Assembly (NCBI RefSeq): GCF_017916325.1
Contig: NC_090169.1
Span: forward strand, 934,001 to 998,000
Source of the DNA: Leishmania martiniquensis
Taxonomy: Eukaryota > Euglenozoa > Kinetoplastea > Trypanosomatida > Trypanosomatidae
Direction: 5' to 3'
DNA length: 64,000 nucleotides
In this document: positions 10,459-20,784 of the stretch, in pieces
How the letters are laid out: each line of letters begins with the position of its first letter
How positions within the stretch are numbered: the stretch's first letter is position 1
Position numbers and translations under genes: made by a program
Notes under the pieces: model-generated
Database searches by the model: none
The model's input: only the letters and a program-made list of their open reading frames with translations
Told to the model about the DNA's origin: nothing

Positions 10459-11198
10459 TCACCCGCGAGCTGAGCAAATGGCCGTAAGACGAAGAAGCGA
10501 ATGAAAGAAGAAAGAGTTCAGCGAACGGCTCCACTTCACCACCCCACCCCTCCTGTCGCACGGCAGCGGGCCCCCCTCCCTTTTACCGCAAGCACCAGCC
10601 GCCTGGCCTACAAGCCAGCTGCACGTCCGCCGGGACACGCTCCCCTCCCTCGTCCCTCTCCTTCGGATGCCTGCTGCGAGGCAGGTGCCACAGGAACTCA
10701 AGCCGCCGGCACGCCGACGGTGCACAAGCACGACGCCCGCCAGCTCCAGGCCACAGCCCTCGCAGACCCCGTGCTCGGCCGGCGTGCCGTGCACCACTCC
10801 CTCACCCACCTCCACCAGCGGCAGCGCACGCTGCCCTCGTCGTGCTTTCGGCACCCCCGCCTCATCCGCGCACCCCGGCAGGATGTCGGAGACGCCGCAC
10901 CCCCTCTGCCCACACGCACTCCGGCGTTGCTCGGCATCGAGGTCCTCGCGCACTTTCGCGCCCGGGGGGCTGTTCCAGTGCAATGTTGCCGTCGACGAGA
11001 GGGGGGCACGCTCTCTGCATCACGCATCTCCACCGAGGTCACAGGCAAGGGGAGGAGGGGGCGCGGCCACATGGCGTGCCCGTATGCGCCGCCACAGACG
11101 GGGCATCGCGGCGCGTCTGCCGCGCAGTCGGTAGAGCGCCGGCCACAAGCGGCCCGAGAACCGCGCGCAGCACACCAGCCACAGCGCAGGCACCGCAA
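10459..11198 (-). pseudogene. Cysteine-rich coding relic split over two frames
   Basis: I do not recognise the product. One minus-strand frame (11198-10698) reads a run of CxxC-like pairs, CLRCGWC and then PRCPVCGGAYGHAMW. The other (10983-10459) opens as HWNSPPGAKVREDLDAEQ, then has further pairs, VCEGCGLEL and SSCGTCLAAG. Third positions are GC-rich in both stretches, as in real genes nearby, but neither frame begins with ATG (both open only with TTG) and the apparent switch of frame falls near 10980. This fits a zinc-binding-type protein gene broken by a frameshift. A 320-residue plus-strand frame across the same interval is probably its shadow, because nothing else in the window is on that strand. 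Confidence 0.3.
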
Positions 11199-12542
11199 CC
11201 TTCACTTACACCGCAGGTCCGCGACTTTACTGAAGGACCGGCTTCAGTCTCTGAACATTGATTTCGGGCGAGTGCGGAACCCTCGCGCTACGCTTTCAAG
11301 TCTCGGCCTCATCAAGGAGCAGCACATCATGAGTGAGGTTGCCAGAGAAGCTCGAGAGGGCAAAGGACAAAAACGCACTGCTGGGCTATCCGCATCAGCG
11401 GCTCAACCCCACTACGCGAGAAGGAGCAACCTGTTCTGTTTGTCCATTTCGCGGCACGAGTAATGTCGACAGTGAAAGTTCAGCACGTGAAGGAGGAGAG
11501 TGTGTTGAAGAGTAACAGTGATGATGCGTGGCGCACTTTTATTTCGAACGGCTCCTTTCACCTCGTGTGTGCGGAGGTCCAGCTTGGACCTCGGAGGTGC
11601 GGCACACTTGCAGGATGGCAGGCATAGGCACCCGTGGTCACGAAAGTGCCTGCGGTTGTCATCGGGCTCGTGCCAGTTTCGTTGTGTTCTCGTCCTCCTG
11701 CCGAGACCCCCGCGCGCAGGCACAGAGACACCGAAGAGAAGCACCCAATACAGGAGGCAAAGCTGAACGAACAACAGCAACACACCCTGAAGTGCCCATG
11801 CACCGGATGTATTTCGGTAAAGACCGCCATCTCAAAGCACATCCTTGTTCTGTGGTGGCCCGTCTCTTTCCCCAGCGCCCTCCACAGACACGCATACACG
11901 CACCTACACTGAGAGAGAAAGGCCCACAGAGGGCACCACGCCTCATGCCTCCTCTCGCAGAGCGCAGGCCGCTGCTGCGTGCGTGAGAGGGGAGGTGGCG
12001 TAAGCGGCGAAAACGGAAACCGAAGAGAAAAGGGAGAAATGTCAATGCAAAACAAAAACGTGAAAGGTGAAGACGGAGAGGAGCACTGCGAGATGACCAA
12101 CAAAGAAATGAAGAGATATTTCGCCATGCCTCTGGGCACGACGGACACTTCTTCGTTCATGCTTGTAAGCAGCGCGAGTATGCTCCTGTTGGCGCGCAAG
12201 CCGACAGGTACGCAGAGTAGAGCTGGGCAAGTAAGACTCAGATGAGCGCAGAGGATGAGGCAAAAGAGGCGGGTGCAACGCAGCCGCCGAGGCAGTCGCG
12301 CCTAGCATTTCTAGCTGCAGTATTCGGCAAAATGCTCGTTGGCGCGCGCTCCCCACGGGGGAAAAAAGCTGTTGTGGCACTGGCCCGCGTTACTAAAACC
12401 TCCTCATCCCCCTCTCTGCTGCCCCTCCGGCTCGTCCTCACAAGCAACCCACCTCCACGTAATGGCAGATAGGAGCGGACGCACTCTTCTTCGTTTTCGG
12501 TCTCGAGAGGCGCTGCGCGTTCGCTGCGTTGCTGGTCGTATA

Positions 12543-15182
12543 CTACATGCTCCTTTCTGTGCAATCATTTGTCGGCGGCGTCACGGACGTGATACGGCCA
12601 ACGGCAATCCCGCGCGGAGCCCACTGCAGCACCACCGCAACACCGGCGCTCACCACCTCTGGACGGAAGAGAAAACGGCAATGCACCAGCACCCTTTCGC
12701 GGCGGCCAGCGCCGGCGGCAGCGTCGCTTTCCTCCTCACTGCCGGGTAAGGTGACAGAAGTCACGCACACGGCCTGTCGCGCGTTGCGAGTGTACATGAT
12801 CGGCTCCATGTGCGCGCTCATCGACTGCGATAAGACAGAAACGATAGCCTGGAAAGACCTCACCGCCGTCTCCGGCTGGCGCACGAGAACCTTGCCCTTG
12901 TGTGCGACCGTCACCGCGTCCGGCAGCCGGTTCAGCGCGAACGTGGCCTCGTCGCCGACCTGCGCTTCATTCACGTGCTCACCGTCAACGTGAATGCCGC
13001 GCACGAGCACGGCGTAGAAGCGGCCATCGCTGCCAGGGCCAATGTAGCATCTGCAGCCCACCTCCACTGGGCCACGCGCGACGCGACCGTGCACAACGTG
13101 CCCCACCCCTTGGACGGCGAATGCGTAGTCCAGGAGAACCTCAAAGGGCGGCTTTGAGGCCCACGAAGGTGGGCTCAGGAGAGGCGAAGGAGGAGGATTC
13201 TGCAGGTGGGAAAGGCAGTTGCGGAACAGCTCCAGACCCTCCCCGCCCTGCACAGAGGAGACACAAAACACGGGCACACGTAGCCGCTCGGCACTCATCG
13301 GGCCCGCTGCCGTGGTTGTCGATGCACCAATCATCGTCCTTCCTACACCACCCTCCACAGCGGCTTCGCGGTGCTGCGGCAGCCACTCCCGGCAATACGC
13401 AGCAGTCATCAGCATCGAATCCACTTGCTCGGCTACACAACCCACCACTTCCAGCGCAACCGCGAGCTCCATGACGAGGCCATCCAGCTCGAATTCCTCG
13501 ACGAGGTCGCTCTTCGTCACCACCACCAGAAATGGCGTGTTCATCGCACAGCACACCTCCGCATACAGAGACGCGTCGGAAACGTCCCCCGTGTCGGCCG
13601 CCACGCACAGACACACGTAGTCTGGCTTGCGGCTCATGAGGCCAAACAGCATTGTCTTCGTGATGTCACCGCCGGCGTCCAGAAGCGTGATGGACCGAGG
13701 CGAGACGCCCGTGAACGGCGGCGATGGCGGCGGCAGCGGCGCCGCAGGAGACGAGACGGAAGACTGCTTCACCGCAGCACCACACAGCGCCGCAGCGGGC
13801 GAGTCTGTCGGCGACAGCGTGTGAGATTCACGGACGGGCTGCGTCAGCGCCTCCGCCCCGCCCGCGGGTTCCTGCAGCACGGTCCAAACCCGCGACGCCA
13901 GCGAGCTTGTCCGCCCTGTGTCGAGCTCGTGCTTGTGATTGAACAGTGACTGCCGCGTTCCGCCGCAGCCGTCATCCAGGCGAGACGTGAGGAGCACCGC
14001 CATCAGCGTGGACTTGCCGGAGCCGACCGCACCGCAGAAGGCGACGCTCAAATCGTGGCTGCCATTTCCTGCCTGGCGCCGCGATATCATAATCTCCCCA
14101 CAGAGCAGCTCCTCCTCGTCCTGCTCGCTGGGCTGGGGCACCGGTTCGTCGTCGTCCGCCTCTAGCCGCTTCACCTCGGCGGCCCTTAATGTGTCGCTAG
14201 AGGAGGCACCGTTACCCCCAGCCAGAGCCGTGGCCGCCTTTGTGACTACACAGCATTGCAGAAGCGTCGCCTCCAGTTGCAGTTGAGCGGCCATGCGGCT
14301 AATGGTCTGCATGGACTCGACGAAGTCCCGCCGCGTCAATCCACGGGGGGTGCCGTCGTCGGAAACCCCGAGCTGGTAAAGGCACTGGCCATGGCCTTCC
14401 GAGACACGAAACTGCATCTGAGTGACGAGGTGCTGGAAGCGCGCCGCGGAGACACCCGTGAGGCGCCATTTGTACTCAACATCACCCTCGTCATCCTCCG
14501 CGGTGAGTGGCTGGTAGACCAGCCCGGCCGCGCCTCCGCGTGGCGCTTCGGCGCTTGCCGTCGATGCAGCAGATGGCTGCACGAATTGAGTCGGACTAGA
14601 ACGCATCGCTGAGGAAGGGCAGCACGCCCACGAACTCGCACGCGAAGATGTGTCGCTGCGACCATCGACGTCATCGAGCCACAGTGGTGGCGGGGAAGCC
14701 TCCTCACTGCAGGCCATCACCGAGTGCGGCAGTGCCGCCCACAGTGGAGAATCCGCCAAGGTGTGAGGGGAGTGAGGCACCGATGAAGGCGCCCTAGTCT
14801 GCCGCCGAGGTATTTGGCCGCGCTGAAGGCGGCGGTCGCGTCGAAACGAAGCGTGCGCGCGGTCGGCCAAGATCTGCTGCTGCGACGTCGTTGGGACGAG
14901 CCCCCTCTGTTCTGCTGAGTGGCCGCGCAACATCCCCTCACCATTCAGGGACGACGACGTTGACAATGCGGAAGGCGCCGCTGCGATTTCTTCGGTCCCC
15001 ATGGCCGCCGTCGAGGAGTGTACGCTCGAGGCTGAGAAGTCTGGCGGTGACACGAAGAGAGAGGCGGAAGTACAAGGTGGAGTGGCAGTGATAGCAACGG
15101 CATCGTCCTGGTAACTTGGCCCGGCTCCACCCGGGGCGTCGCCAGACTTCCTGCGTATTCGAAACGCCTCCTGCTGCAGCAT
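12543..15182 (-). CDS. GTPBP1/GTPBP2-like translational GTPase
   Basis: An 879-residue GTPase of the GP-1 (GTPBP1/2) branch of the EF-Tu/EF1A superfamily. In mammals these act with elongation factor functions and exosome-linked mRNA turnover. A ~190-residue low-complexity Ser/Ala-rich leader precedes a family-specific domain at about 230-305 (VEYKWRL, LVTQMQFRVSEG, YQLGVSDDGTPRGL). Then come the G1 loop GAVGSGKSTLM (~386), the family signature NHKHELDTGRTSS, a Pro/Ala/Ser-rich insertion, G3 as LLDAGGD (~502) and G4 as VVVTKSDL (~557). Beta-barrel domains follow (VQGVGHVVHGRV onward). G3 lacks the histidine that follows DxxG in GTPBP1 (DLAGHE). The ATG at 15182 is chosen because the further 95 codons start only at a GTG and a splice acceptor lies 18 nt upstream. 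Confidence 0.9.
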   Translation of the reverse strand: MLQQEAFRIRRKSGDAPGGAGPSYQDDAVAITATPPCTSASLFVSPPDFSASSVHSSTAAMGTEEIAAAPSALSTSSSLNGEGMLRGHSAEQRGLVPTTSQQQILADRAHASFRRDRRLQRGQIPRRQTRAPSSVPHSPHTLADSPLWAALPHSVMACSEEASPPPLWLDDVDGRSDTSSRASSWACCPSSAMRSSPTQFVQPSAASTASAEAPRGGAAGLVYQPLTAEDDEGDVEYKWRLTGVSAARFQHLVTQMQFRVSEGHGQCLYQLGVSDDGTPRGLTRRDFVESMQTISRMAAQLQLEATLLQCCVVTKAATALAGGNGASSSDTLRAAEVKRLEADDDEPVPQPSEQDEEELLCGEIMISRRQAGNGSHDLSVAFCGAVGSGKSTLMAVLLTSRLDDGCGGTRQSLFNHKHELDTGRTSSLASRVWTVLQEPAGGAEALTQPVRESHTLSPTDSPAAALCGAAVKQSSVSSPAAPLPPPSPPFTGVSPRSITLLDAGGDITKTMLFGLMSRKPDYVCLCVAADTGDVSDASLYAEVCCAMNTPFLVVVTKSDLVEEFELDGLVMELAVALEVVGCVAEQVDSMLMTAAYCREWLPQHREAAVEGGVGRTMIGASTTTAAGPMSAERLRVPVFCVSSVQGGEGLELFRNCLSHLQNPPPSPLLSPPSWASKPPFEVLLDYAFAVQGVGHVVHGRVARGPVEVGCRCYIGPGSDGRFYAVLVRGIHVDGEHVNEAQVGDEATFALNRLPDAVTVAHKGKVLVRQPETAVRSFQAIVSVLSQSMSAHMEPIMYTRNARQAVCVTSVTLPGSEEESDAAAGAGRRERVLVHCRFLFRPEVVSAGVAVVLQWAPRGIAVGRITSVTPPTNDCTERSM

Positions 15183-15200
15183 GCTCAGTAAGCCCAAAGA

Positions 15201-15233
15201 CTTATTCGCAGGAGAGAGGTGATGAAAGGGGGT
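15201..15233 (-). promoter_or_regulatory. Candidate spliced-leader acceptor of the GTPBP1-like gene
   Basis: A pyrimidine-rich stretch (CATCACCTCTCTCCTGC on the minus strand) precedes AG at 15202-15201, 18 nt before the ATG at 15182. It supports the shorter start. Confidence 0.4.
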
Positions 15234-16840
15234 GGGCAAGCGATGCGTCGGGAGACCAAAGGAGAAGCTGACACGCTCACGCCGGCACGAAAGATGCTTA
15301 GGAGGAGACGGACTCCTGTCACGGGGGGGCAGAGGGGAGAAGGAAAGACACCGTGCGACGATTCGGCAGAAGGCGTCTAACCTCTGCGGTTCCCCTATGC
15401 GCAAGCCGAGTGAGTAGCGAAGAGGGGATGAACGAGGCAAACACAGTGTGTCGGGGAGGCACACCACATTGGCCCAAAAGGAGACGAGCGAGAAAGAGCA
15501 ACGTCACACTCACAGAGAGATAAGGGGGGGAGAAAGACGGCGATCTCGGCAAAACGAGCGTTTTCTCTACAGGGTGGATGTATACCGCGTGTGTGTGTGT
15601 GTCGGTGTGGTTGTGTCACCGCCATGAAAAATGAATCATACAAGAGCGAAACACCGAACGAGAAGCGAAAAAAAGCGAGGCCGCTGCTCACACACGGATG
15701 GTGTGGACGCGATGGTGAGACGGTTTCTTTTTCCCCAGTGTGTAGCTTCACCGCAGCACGAGGGGATTTGAAGAAAGAGCACAGCAACACGTAGCACACG
15801 CACAGCCTAATAGCACGCTTCTAATAAGAAAACGGCAAGCTGCCGTGCCGGAAGCGGTACCCTATGCGAAGCAGAGGCCCACCAACGAAACTGGAGCCCG
15901 CTTGCTGGTGTTTGTGCGGGTGAAACGTATGTCGATTTGTAGTTGAAGGCGTGTTTGTCGCACCGCATGCATGTAGATGCAAGTCACAACATAAGATGAT
16001 GATAGGGATTCGTGGTCTACGCATCGCCCTCTCTTGTGTGTGCGGAGTGGGCCCCGTTCGACGGTATCAGCAATGGGAATGGGCGAACAGCAAGCAGGAG
16101 CACTACGGAATACATGAAGAGACACGAGCAGCGACCCTTCGCGCAAGTCTCCGGCAAAGTCCCTTATGCAAAGGAGAGATCCCTGAAGAGGGCACGACAG
16201 GCGGAAAGCATGGCTCACAAGGCGAGCGGCACGCTCACGGGCTCTGCAGGGCGGGGGCGACTCATTAGCGAAGCGCCACCCGCCCTTTCTGCAAGTATGC
16301 GCTTGACGTCGCTTGAGCGGTGGTAGGCAGGGCCGACACAGAGGAGCCCTTCCTAGGCGCCGGCGGTGCAGCCAGCCTATAGGAGCCCCCTCGAGAAGCG
16401 AACACGTCACGGCACCCGCTTCCTCGCTCTTTTCTTATCACCACGCGGAGTCACAAGGGTGACGTCGATGGTGATGCGCATTCTTTTTTTTTCTGAGTTG
16501 CAGATGTGAAACCAAAAGAAAAAGGAAACCGAGATGAATTACGAACGTCAACACACTTTACGCGGAAGCCGTCATTGCCTCTTCGCCAAAGCACTCCAAC
16601 GAATCGGGAAAGGGGGAGAGCTCGCCGCTAGATGACGTACCCCGACTCTGCCGTTCTGCTACTGTGCACTCCTAACCTCAGTCATATCTATCCCTCGCCT
16701 TCCCCTTCGGTATCTTGCGGAGAGTCAGCCAAGCCGCTCAAAAAGCCCCCTCCCACACACACACACTCACAAAGAGGCCGTACACAAGTGCAACGCAAAG
16801 CACAGCGGCGGTCGCCCTCCTCGTACTCCTTTGGGGCTCC
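15234..16840. other. Intergenic region between GTPBP1-like and eL33 genes
   Basis: About 1.6 kb with no credible gene. It contains a GT-rich microsatellite near 15589-15615 and purine-rich tracts on the plus strand. It should include the 3' UTR of eL33, which ends at 16841. Confidence 0.55.
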
Positions 16841-17275
16841 TTAGATTTGGCTTGGGTAAAGGTACACACGGATGCGACGACCAATGGCGGACGCCGGCAC
16901 CGACGCGCCGTTGAACTTCACGCGCATCATACCGGCGTTACCATGCGGGCGCGTCACGCGACCCCACAGGGCACGAGTGGTGCTGCGGCGCGCGGGCGCC
17001 TTGCTCCAGCGCACACACCGCTTGACCTTCTTGCCGTGGTAGACGTAGCAGATGCGCTTGCCCACATACCACGTGGCGTCCTCGCGGGTGTTGACGTTTT
17101 CAACGCGTACCAGCGCGGTCTGCTTTGTCTGACCGTGCAGACCACGGGTGTAGCCGGCCAGCGTGCCCTTCATGTAAAGACGAGGTGCCTTGCGGTTGCG
17201 GTTCACCTTGGTCGTCTTTGCGGCCAGCTGGTGCAGCTTCTTGCTGCGCTGGGAGTGAACCTTTGAGGTAGCCAT
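16841..17275 (-). CDS. RPL35A: 60S ribosomal protein eL33 (L35A)
   Basis: A 144-residue large-subunit ribosomal protein, matching the eL33/L35A family over its whole length with a lysine- and threonine-rich N-terminal extension (MATSKVHSQRSKKLHQLAAK). Diagnostic stretches are RLYMKGTLAGYTRGLHGQ, NVNTREDATWYVGKRICYVY, TRALWGRVTRPHGNAGMMRV and the C-terminal ASAIGRRIRVYLYPSQI. The ATG at 17275 is preferred over one 32 codons upstream, because the upstream part is not ribosomal in character and a likely trans-splice acceptor lies between them. Codons are strongly GC-ending, as expected for a highly expressed trypanosomatid gene. Only one copy is in the window. Confidence 0.97.
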   Translation of the reverse strand: MATSKVHSQRSKKLHQLAAKTTKVNRNRKAPRLYMKGTLAGYTRGLHGQTKQTALVRVENVNTREDATWYVGKRICYVYHGKKVKRCVRWSKAPARRSTTRALWGRVTRPHGNAGMMRVKFNGASVPASAIGRRIRVYLYPSQI

Positions 17276-17305
17276 CCGTGCTGAGGCGAATCCGGCTGTT
17301 GACGG

Positions 17306-17332
17306 CTGTAGAGACGTACAAAAGAGAGTGTG
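17306..17332 (-). promoter_or_regulatory. RPL35A: Candidate spliced-leader acceptor of eL33
   Basis: On the minus strand CACTCTCTTTTGTACGTCTC runs into an AG at 17307-17306, about 30 nt ahead of the ATG at 17275. Confidence 0.45.
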
Positions 17333-18096
17333 GTTTGGGTTCGGTACGCATGAAAGGGTTCGGAAAGGCATGAAAGCAATGGAGCGTATCAGTCAGGGTG
17401 AGCGAGCGTACCTCAGAGTTACATAAGAATGGGACTCCAGCATGAGAAGGCACACAGCGCATCCTGGCCAGCGCGGCCAGTCGACGTGCACGCGACGATC
17501 CCAGCACCGTCGTCGACTGCCTTTTTCTCGGTCTTTCAACACTAATCGAGCGCCACCCCCGTTCGTACCTCACCGTCAAGGCGAACCTTCATTTCGCACC
17601 GCCACGCGACGTGGTCACGACGCGAAAGAGAAGCTGAGAAGCCGGATGCCATGCAGCATTACCAGCCTCCCCTCCCTCCCCATGTCCCCCTCAACAAACG
17701 AAGTTCAGAGATGATTGTGTCTACGATAGAGTACCAAAGGCTATCCGTGGCCTGCCGTGTCGCTGCTTCTCTTGTAGCGCAGATGCAAAGAGGCTCTTCT
17801 TTTTGTTTGCGCTCCCCTGCGCTCGTTTTTCTATGTTGTTGGCCTTGCCAGTGCCCATCAGCGCATGTAGCCTTTTCTCCGTCACGGCGTCACAACCGCC
17901 GCGGCTCGCACACACACGCACAGACACAGACACAGACACAGAGACATGAGACCATCCCTGCTAACGCACGCCATCAAGCGAGAGGCCCGCAACCCGGAAA
18001 GAAAGGCAAAAACGATGTGTTGAAGAAATATGCTTCTGCAGCAGCGATACCGCCTCAAGTAGACGCACACACACAAGCTGTGTGGGCATTTTCCTA
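17333..18096. other. Intergenic region between eL33 and the 139-residue membrane protein gene
   Basis: About 0.76 kb without a supported gene. It includes CA/GACACA repeats around 17905-17945. The part next to 18097 should hold the 3' UTR of the membrane protein gene. Confidence 0.5.
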
Positions 18097-18516
18097 TTAA
18101 AGCGTACCACCGTAACCGCCACTGCCATTGCCACTGCCACCACCCCTGGCGACGTTGCGGTGGTGGGTACCTTCACCATGGACGTAAGCCCGACGGTCAA
18201 GGAGCGGTATCGCCTCCGCCGAGCACGCGGACCTGTCCATCATGCCGTACTCCACCATGCGCTGGTCAGCGCTTCTGCTGGCGCGGCGCTCACGATAGGT
18301 GTCTATCACGTCCTTCACCGTTGCAGCAACCGCCGCGATAAAGTACAGAATTCCTGCGTTGCGACACGCCCGCGCCTTCTCCTGCCGATCCCACTTGTGG
18401 ATAGCCGAAGCGATGGCCATCGAGTTGATACCTATTTTGAACAAGTAGCTAATGAGCACCGCACACAAGGCATTCAGGTAGCAGAACACCATGCAGGAGC
18501 GGGTGCCTAATCCCAT
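18097..18516 (-). CDS. Small two-helix membrane protein, paralogue of the 378-residue neighbour
   Basis: A 139-residue protein of unknown function. Two hydrophobic segments (about residues 9-28 and 54-70) flank a polar loop carrying HKWDRQEKARACRNAG. The tail has a Gly/Ser-rich end (GGGSGNGSGG). The two-helix unit aligns without gaps to the protein encoded at 20785-21921: 18 of 65 positions are identical, including FCxLNA, WDxQE and an AG followed by a tyrosine. The ATG at 18516 is the first in the frame. A glycosomal or PEX11/GIM5-like role would fit a small two-helix membrane protein, but I see no sequence proof. Confidence 0.75.
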   Translation of the reverse strand: MGLGTRSCMVFCYLNALCAVLISYLFKIGINSMAIASAIHKWDRQEKARACRNAGILYFIAAVAATVKDVIDTYRERRASRSADQRMVEYGMMDRSACSAEAIPLLDRRAYVHGEGTHHRNVARGGGSGNGSGGYGGTL

Positions 18517-18610
18517 CGTGCACTACGGCAGCGATAGACCTTTGTGCGTGTGAAATGGTATGTGTGCTCGCGTAAACGTCGAAGGGGTGTTGGACAATGA
18601 CGAGACGCAG

Positions 18611-18675
18611 CTGAGCATGACAACGCATAAAAAGGGGGTGCGAGGGAGAGGGAGAGAACGACAAAAAGGGGGAAA
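18611..18675 (-). promoter_or_regulatory. Candidate spliced-leader acceptor of the 139-residue membrane protein gene
   Basis: A long pyrimidine tract (18675-18625 on the minus strand) precedes an AG at 18612-18611, about 94 nt before the ATG at 18516. Confidence 0.4.
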
Positions 18676-20784
18676 CAAGTGACGAGGCTGGACGCGAATG
18701 TGTGGTCGCGCAAAGGGGAGGCCCGGATGGACTGTGCGAGGAGGCTCTCGACGAAACACACCAAAAAAGTCAAAAACGCAGAACAAAAGACGAGGGAATA
18801 CGGATGGCGAAAGCGCAGATGGTGCAGCCACGACGGCTTCGGCTGCTGCTTATTCCGCGTCAGCAGTGCCGCCACAACGCGAGCCGTTCGTCAGGAAGAC
18901 GAAGATGGAGAAGCGCAGAGGAGGAAACAAAGGAGAGAGGAAACGGGCAAAACCAAACCGGTGGTATCTGTGCGTAAGACAGAGAGAGAAAGAGGTGGAG
19001 GCGGGGTAAGTGGGGAAATGGCAAGCGAAAGCGGGGAGGGTGTCACCGCTATGCGTATGCGAGCGCGAGAAGCTGGAGATGAGAAAGAAAAAAAAATCTG
19101 AAGCGTTTCCGTTGTGTAATTGTCTGTGACCTAATGCGTGTGTGTGTGTGTGTATATTTATGTGAGTGAGTTTGCTTGTTTGTCCGTATGTGCTCGAGTA
19201 TTGCGGGCTCTCAAGATGCCCCAGGTCTGCGGAAGCAGTGAAGTCGAAAACAAGAAGGGCGAAGAGGCCACACGGCATCGCCAGCGGAAAGCTGAGAGCA
19301 GGCAGCAGCCGCACCCGCAGCCGACGGGCTCCTCCTCGTCTACTGATACAGCTCAGCACACGGACAAGGCACGTGCAAAAGGGCGAGAGAAAGGAGTACG
19401 GACAAAAACAAAAGAAGGCGCGGCACAGGACGGAAAACGGGCAACACGCGCACGAACGCAGCGATAGTGCGCGTCGGTATGCTTGTATGCGCGCGACACA
19501 GACTAACGCGCCCCGTGTCCACGTAAAATTACGCGAAGAGAAAAAAATTGAGCAAAAGGGAGAAGTAGAAAAAAACTTCTTTTCGCTTTCTGTGAAGTGC
19601 TGCCGACCTTTCCGGCAGACCCCGCAGCCGCCGTTGGCAGTAAGCCGGCGATGTGGTATGCACGCAGCCGGGAGAGTGTGCCACGGGAGCGCGAAAAACA
19701 AAAAGAATTTAAAGGGGTCAAAGAGGAACATGTGAGCTTCGTAAGCGGCAAAGTCAGAAGAGAGCAAGAACACTACCCACGCTGGGTGCATGCAGTTGGG
19801 TTGTTCTGCCACGAAGGCGCTCCTCCACAAAGGAGGGGCAAAAGACAGTGTACTCGCACCATTTTGTCACCGCGCCACAGTCGCCACCGTGCGGCACCAG
19901 AACTCTGTGTGTGTGTGTGTGTGTTCTTTGCAGTACTACAGCATGAAGCTGCGAGCACCACCGTCTGGTCGCTGCTGCGCACAGGCGGTACCTATCTACC
20001 TTCTCCTTCAGGGGGTATTTGGGATGGCACGCTGCGTTTTTTGCTTTCTCGCGTGCCCGCTCTGTCGCCTTCGCGCTCCCTCACTCCCTTTCACCCTTCC
20101 ACCACACCCCTCCTGGTGCCCACGGATCCCTGCTGCTGAACCATGAATCCGGAGGCGCGGAGAGAAGAGCCGCGCACCACTAGGTTCAAAAAAACTCCTC
20201 TCTTCCTCTCTATTTTTTTATAAGTGCGATGGGGCGTGCTCTGCTCCTCATGTATCAGCCCTGAAGCGGATCGCCGACAAGGTGAAGAAAACTGCCAAGG
20301 GCGAATTCAGGCGCAGATATGATCACCGTTTCACCCCTCCACCTCATCCAGCCCTTGCTCGAAATAGCCCAAAGGAAGCGGACTAAAATCTGTGGTGCTC
20401 GAGCACAGGGAGTGAGCGAGAGGAGGCAACGCTCGTGCGCCGGCCCTCACACGAGACTCCATGATGGAAATACACGCTGAGCCACCGACAAAGACACGCA
20501 CCGACACGTACACACCCACACAGGCCAGCGAGCCGGAAGAAGAGAGCAAAATGAAGAAACATGGACCGCGACACCTTCACGAGGGCAGCAGCTGCCGCTC
20601 CTCGGGTCGACGAGAAGAGCTAGCGAGAGAGCTAACTAAAACAGACGGAACGTCACCAGGTAGTTAGAGGAGCAGATGCGCTGAAAAGCTGTGCGCTATA
20701 CAAAGTTTGAGAAGTGGTCAAAGTCGTCCGGGCACATACGTGCAGAAACCACCACGCCGGCGAGCATAGCGCGCGCCGAGAACA
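18676..20784. other. Intergenic region between the two membrane protein genes
   Basis: About 2.1 kb with no supported gene. It shows long purine-rich plus-strand tracts (18690-19100) and GT runs near 19137-19160 and 19908-19925. A long minus-strand frame across 18850-19830 is Ser/Phe/Cys-rich low complexity and is not credible. The part next to 20785 is the likely 3' UTR of the upstream gene. Confidence 0.55.

Larger units (their letters stand above)
7642..12542. other. About 4.9 kb between the GBF1-like and GTPBP1-like genes
   Basis: No intact gene is recognised. It contains repeat copy 1 (8106-8546) and a cysteine-rich coding relic (10459-11198). The stretch from 8660 to 11250 is GC-rich and unlike the purine-rich spacers elsewhere, which suggests decayed coding or retroposon sequence. 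The piece adjoining 12543 must include the 3' UTR of the GTPBP1-like gene. Confidence 0.5.

Noticed and set aside
10501..11463. A 320-residue plus-strand open frame starting with ATG
   Set aside because: Every convincing gene is on the minus strand, the product is Pro/Arg/His/Ala-rich without domains, and it mirrors the minus-strand cysteine-rich relic.
18850..19830. A 326-residue minus-strand frame
   Set aside because: Phe/Ser/Cys/His-rich low complexity created by pyrimidine tracts, with no domain.
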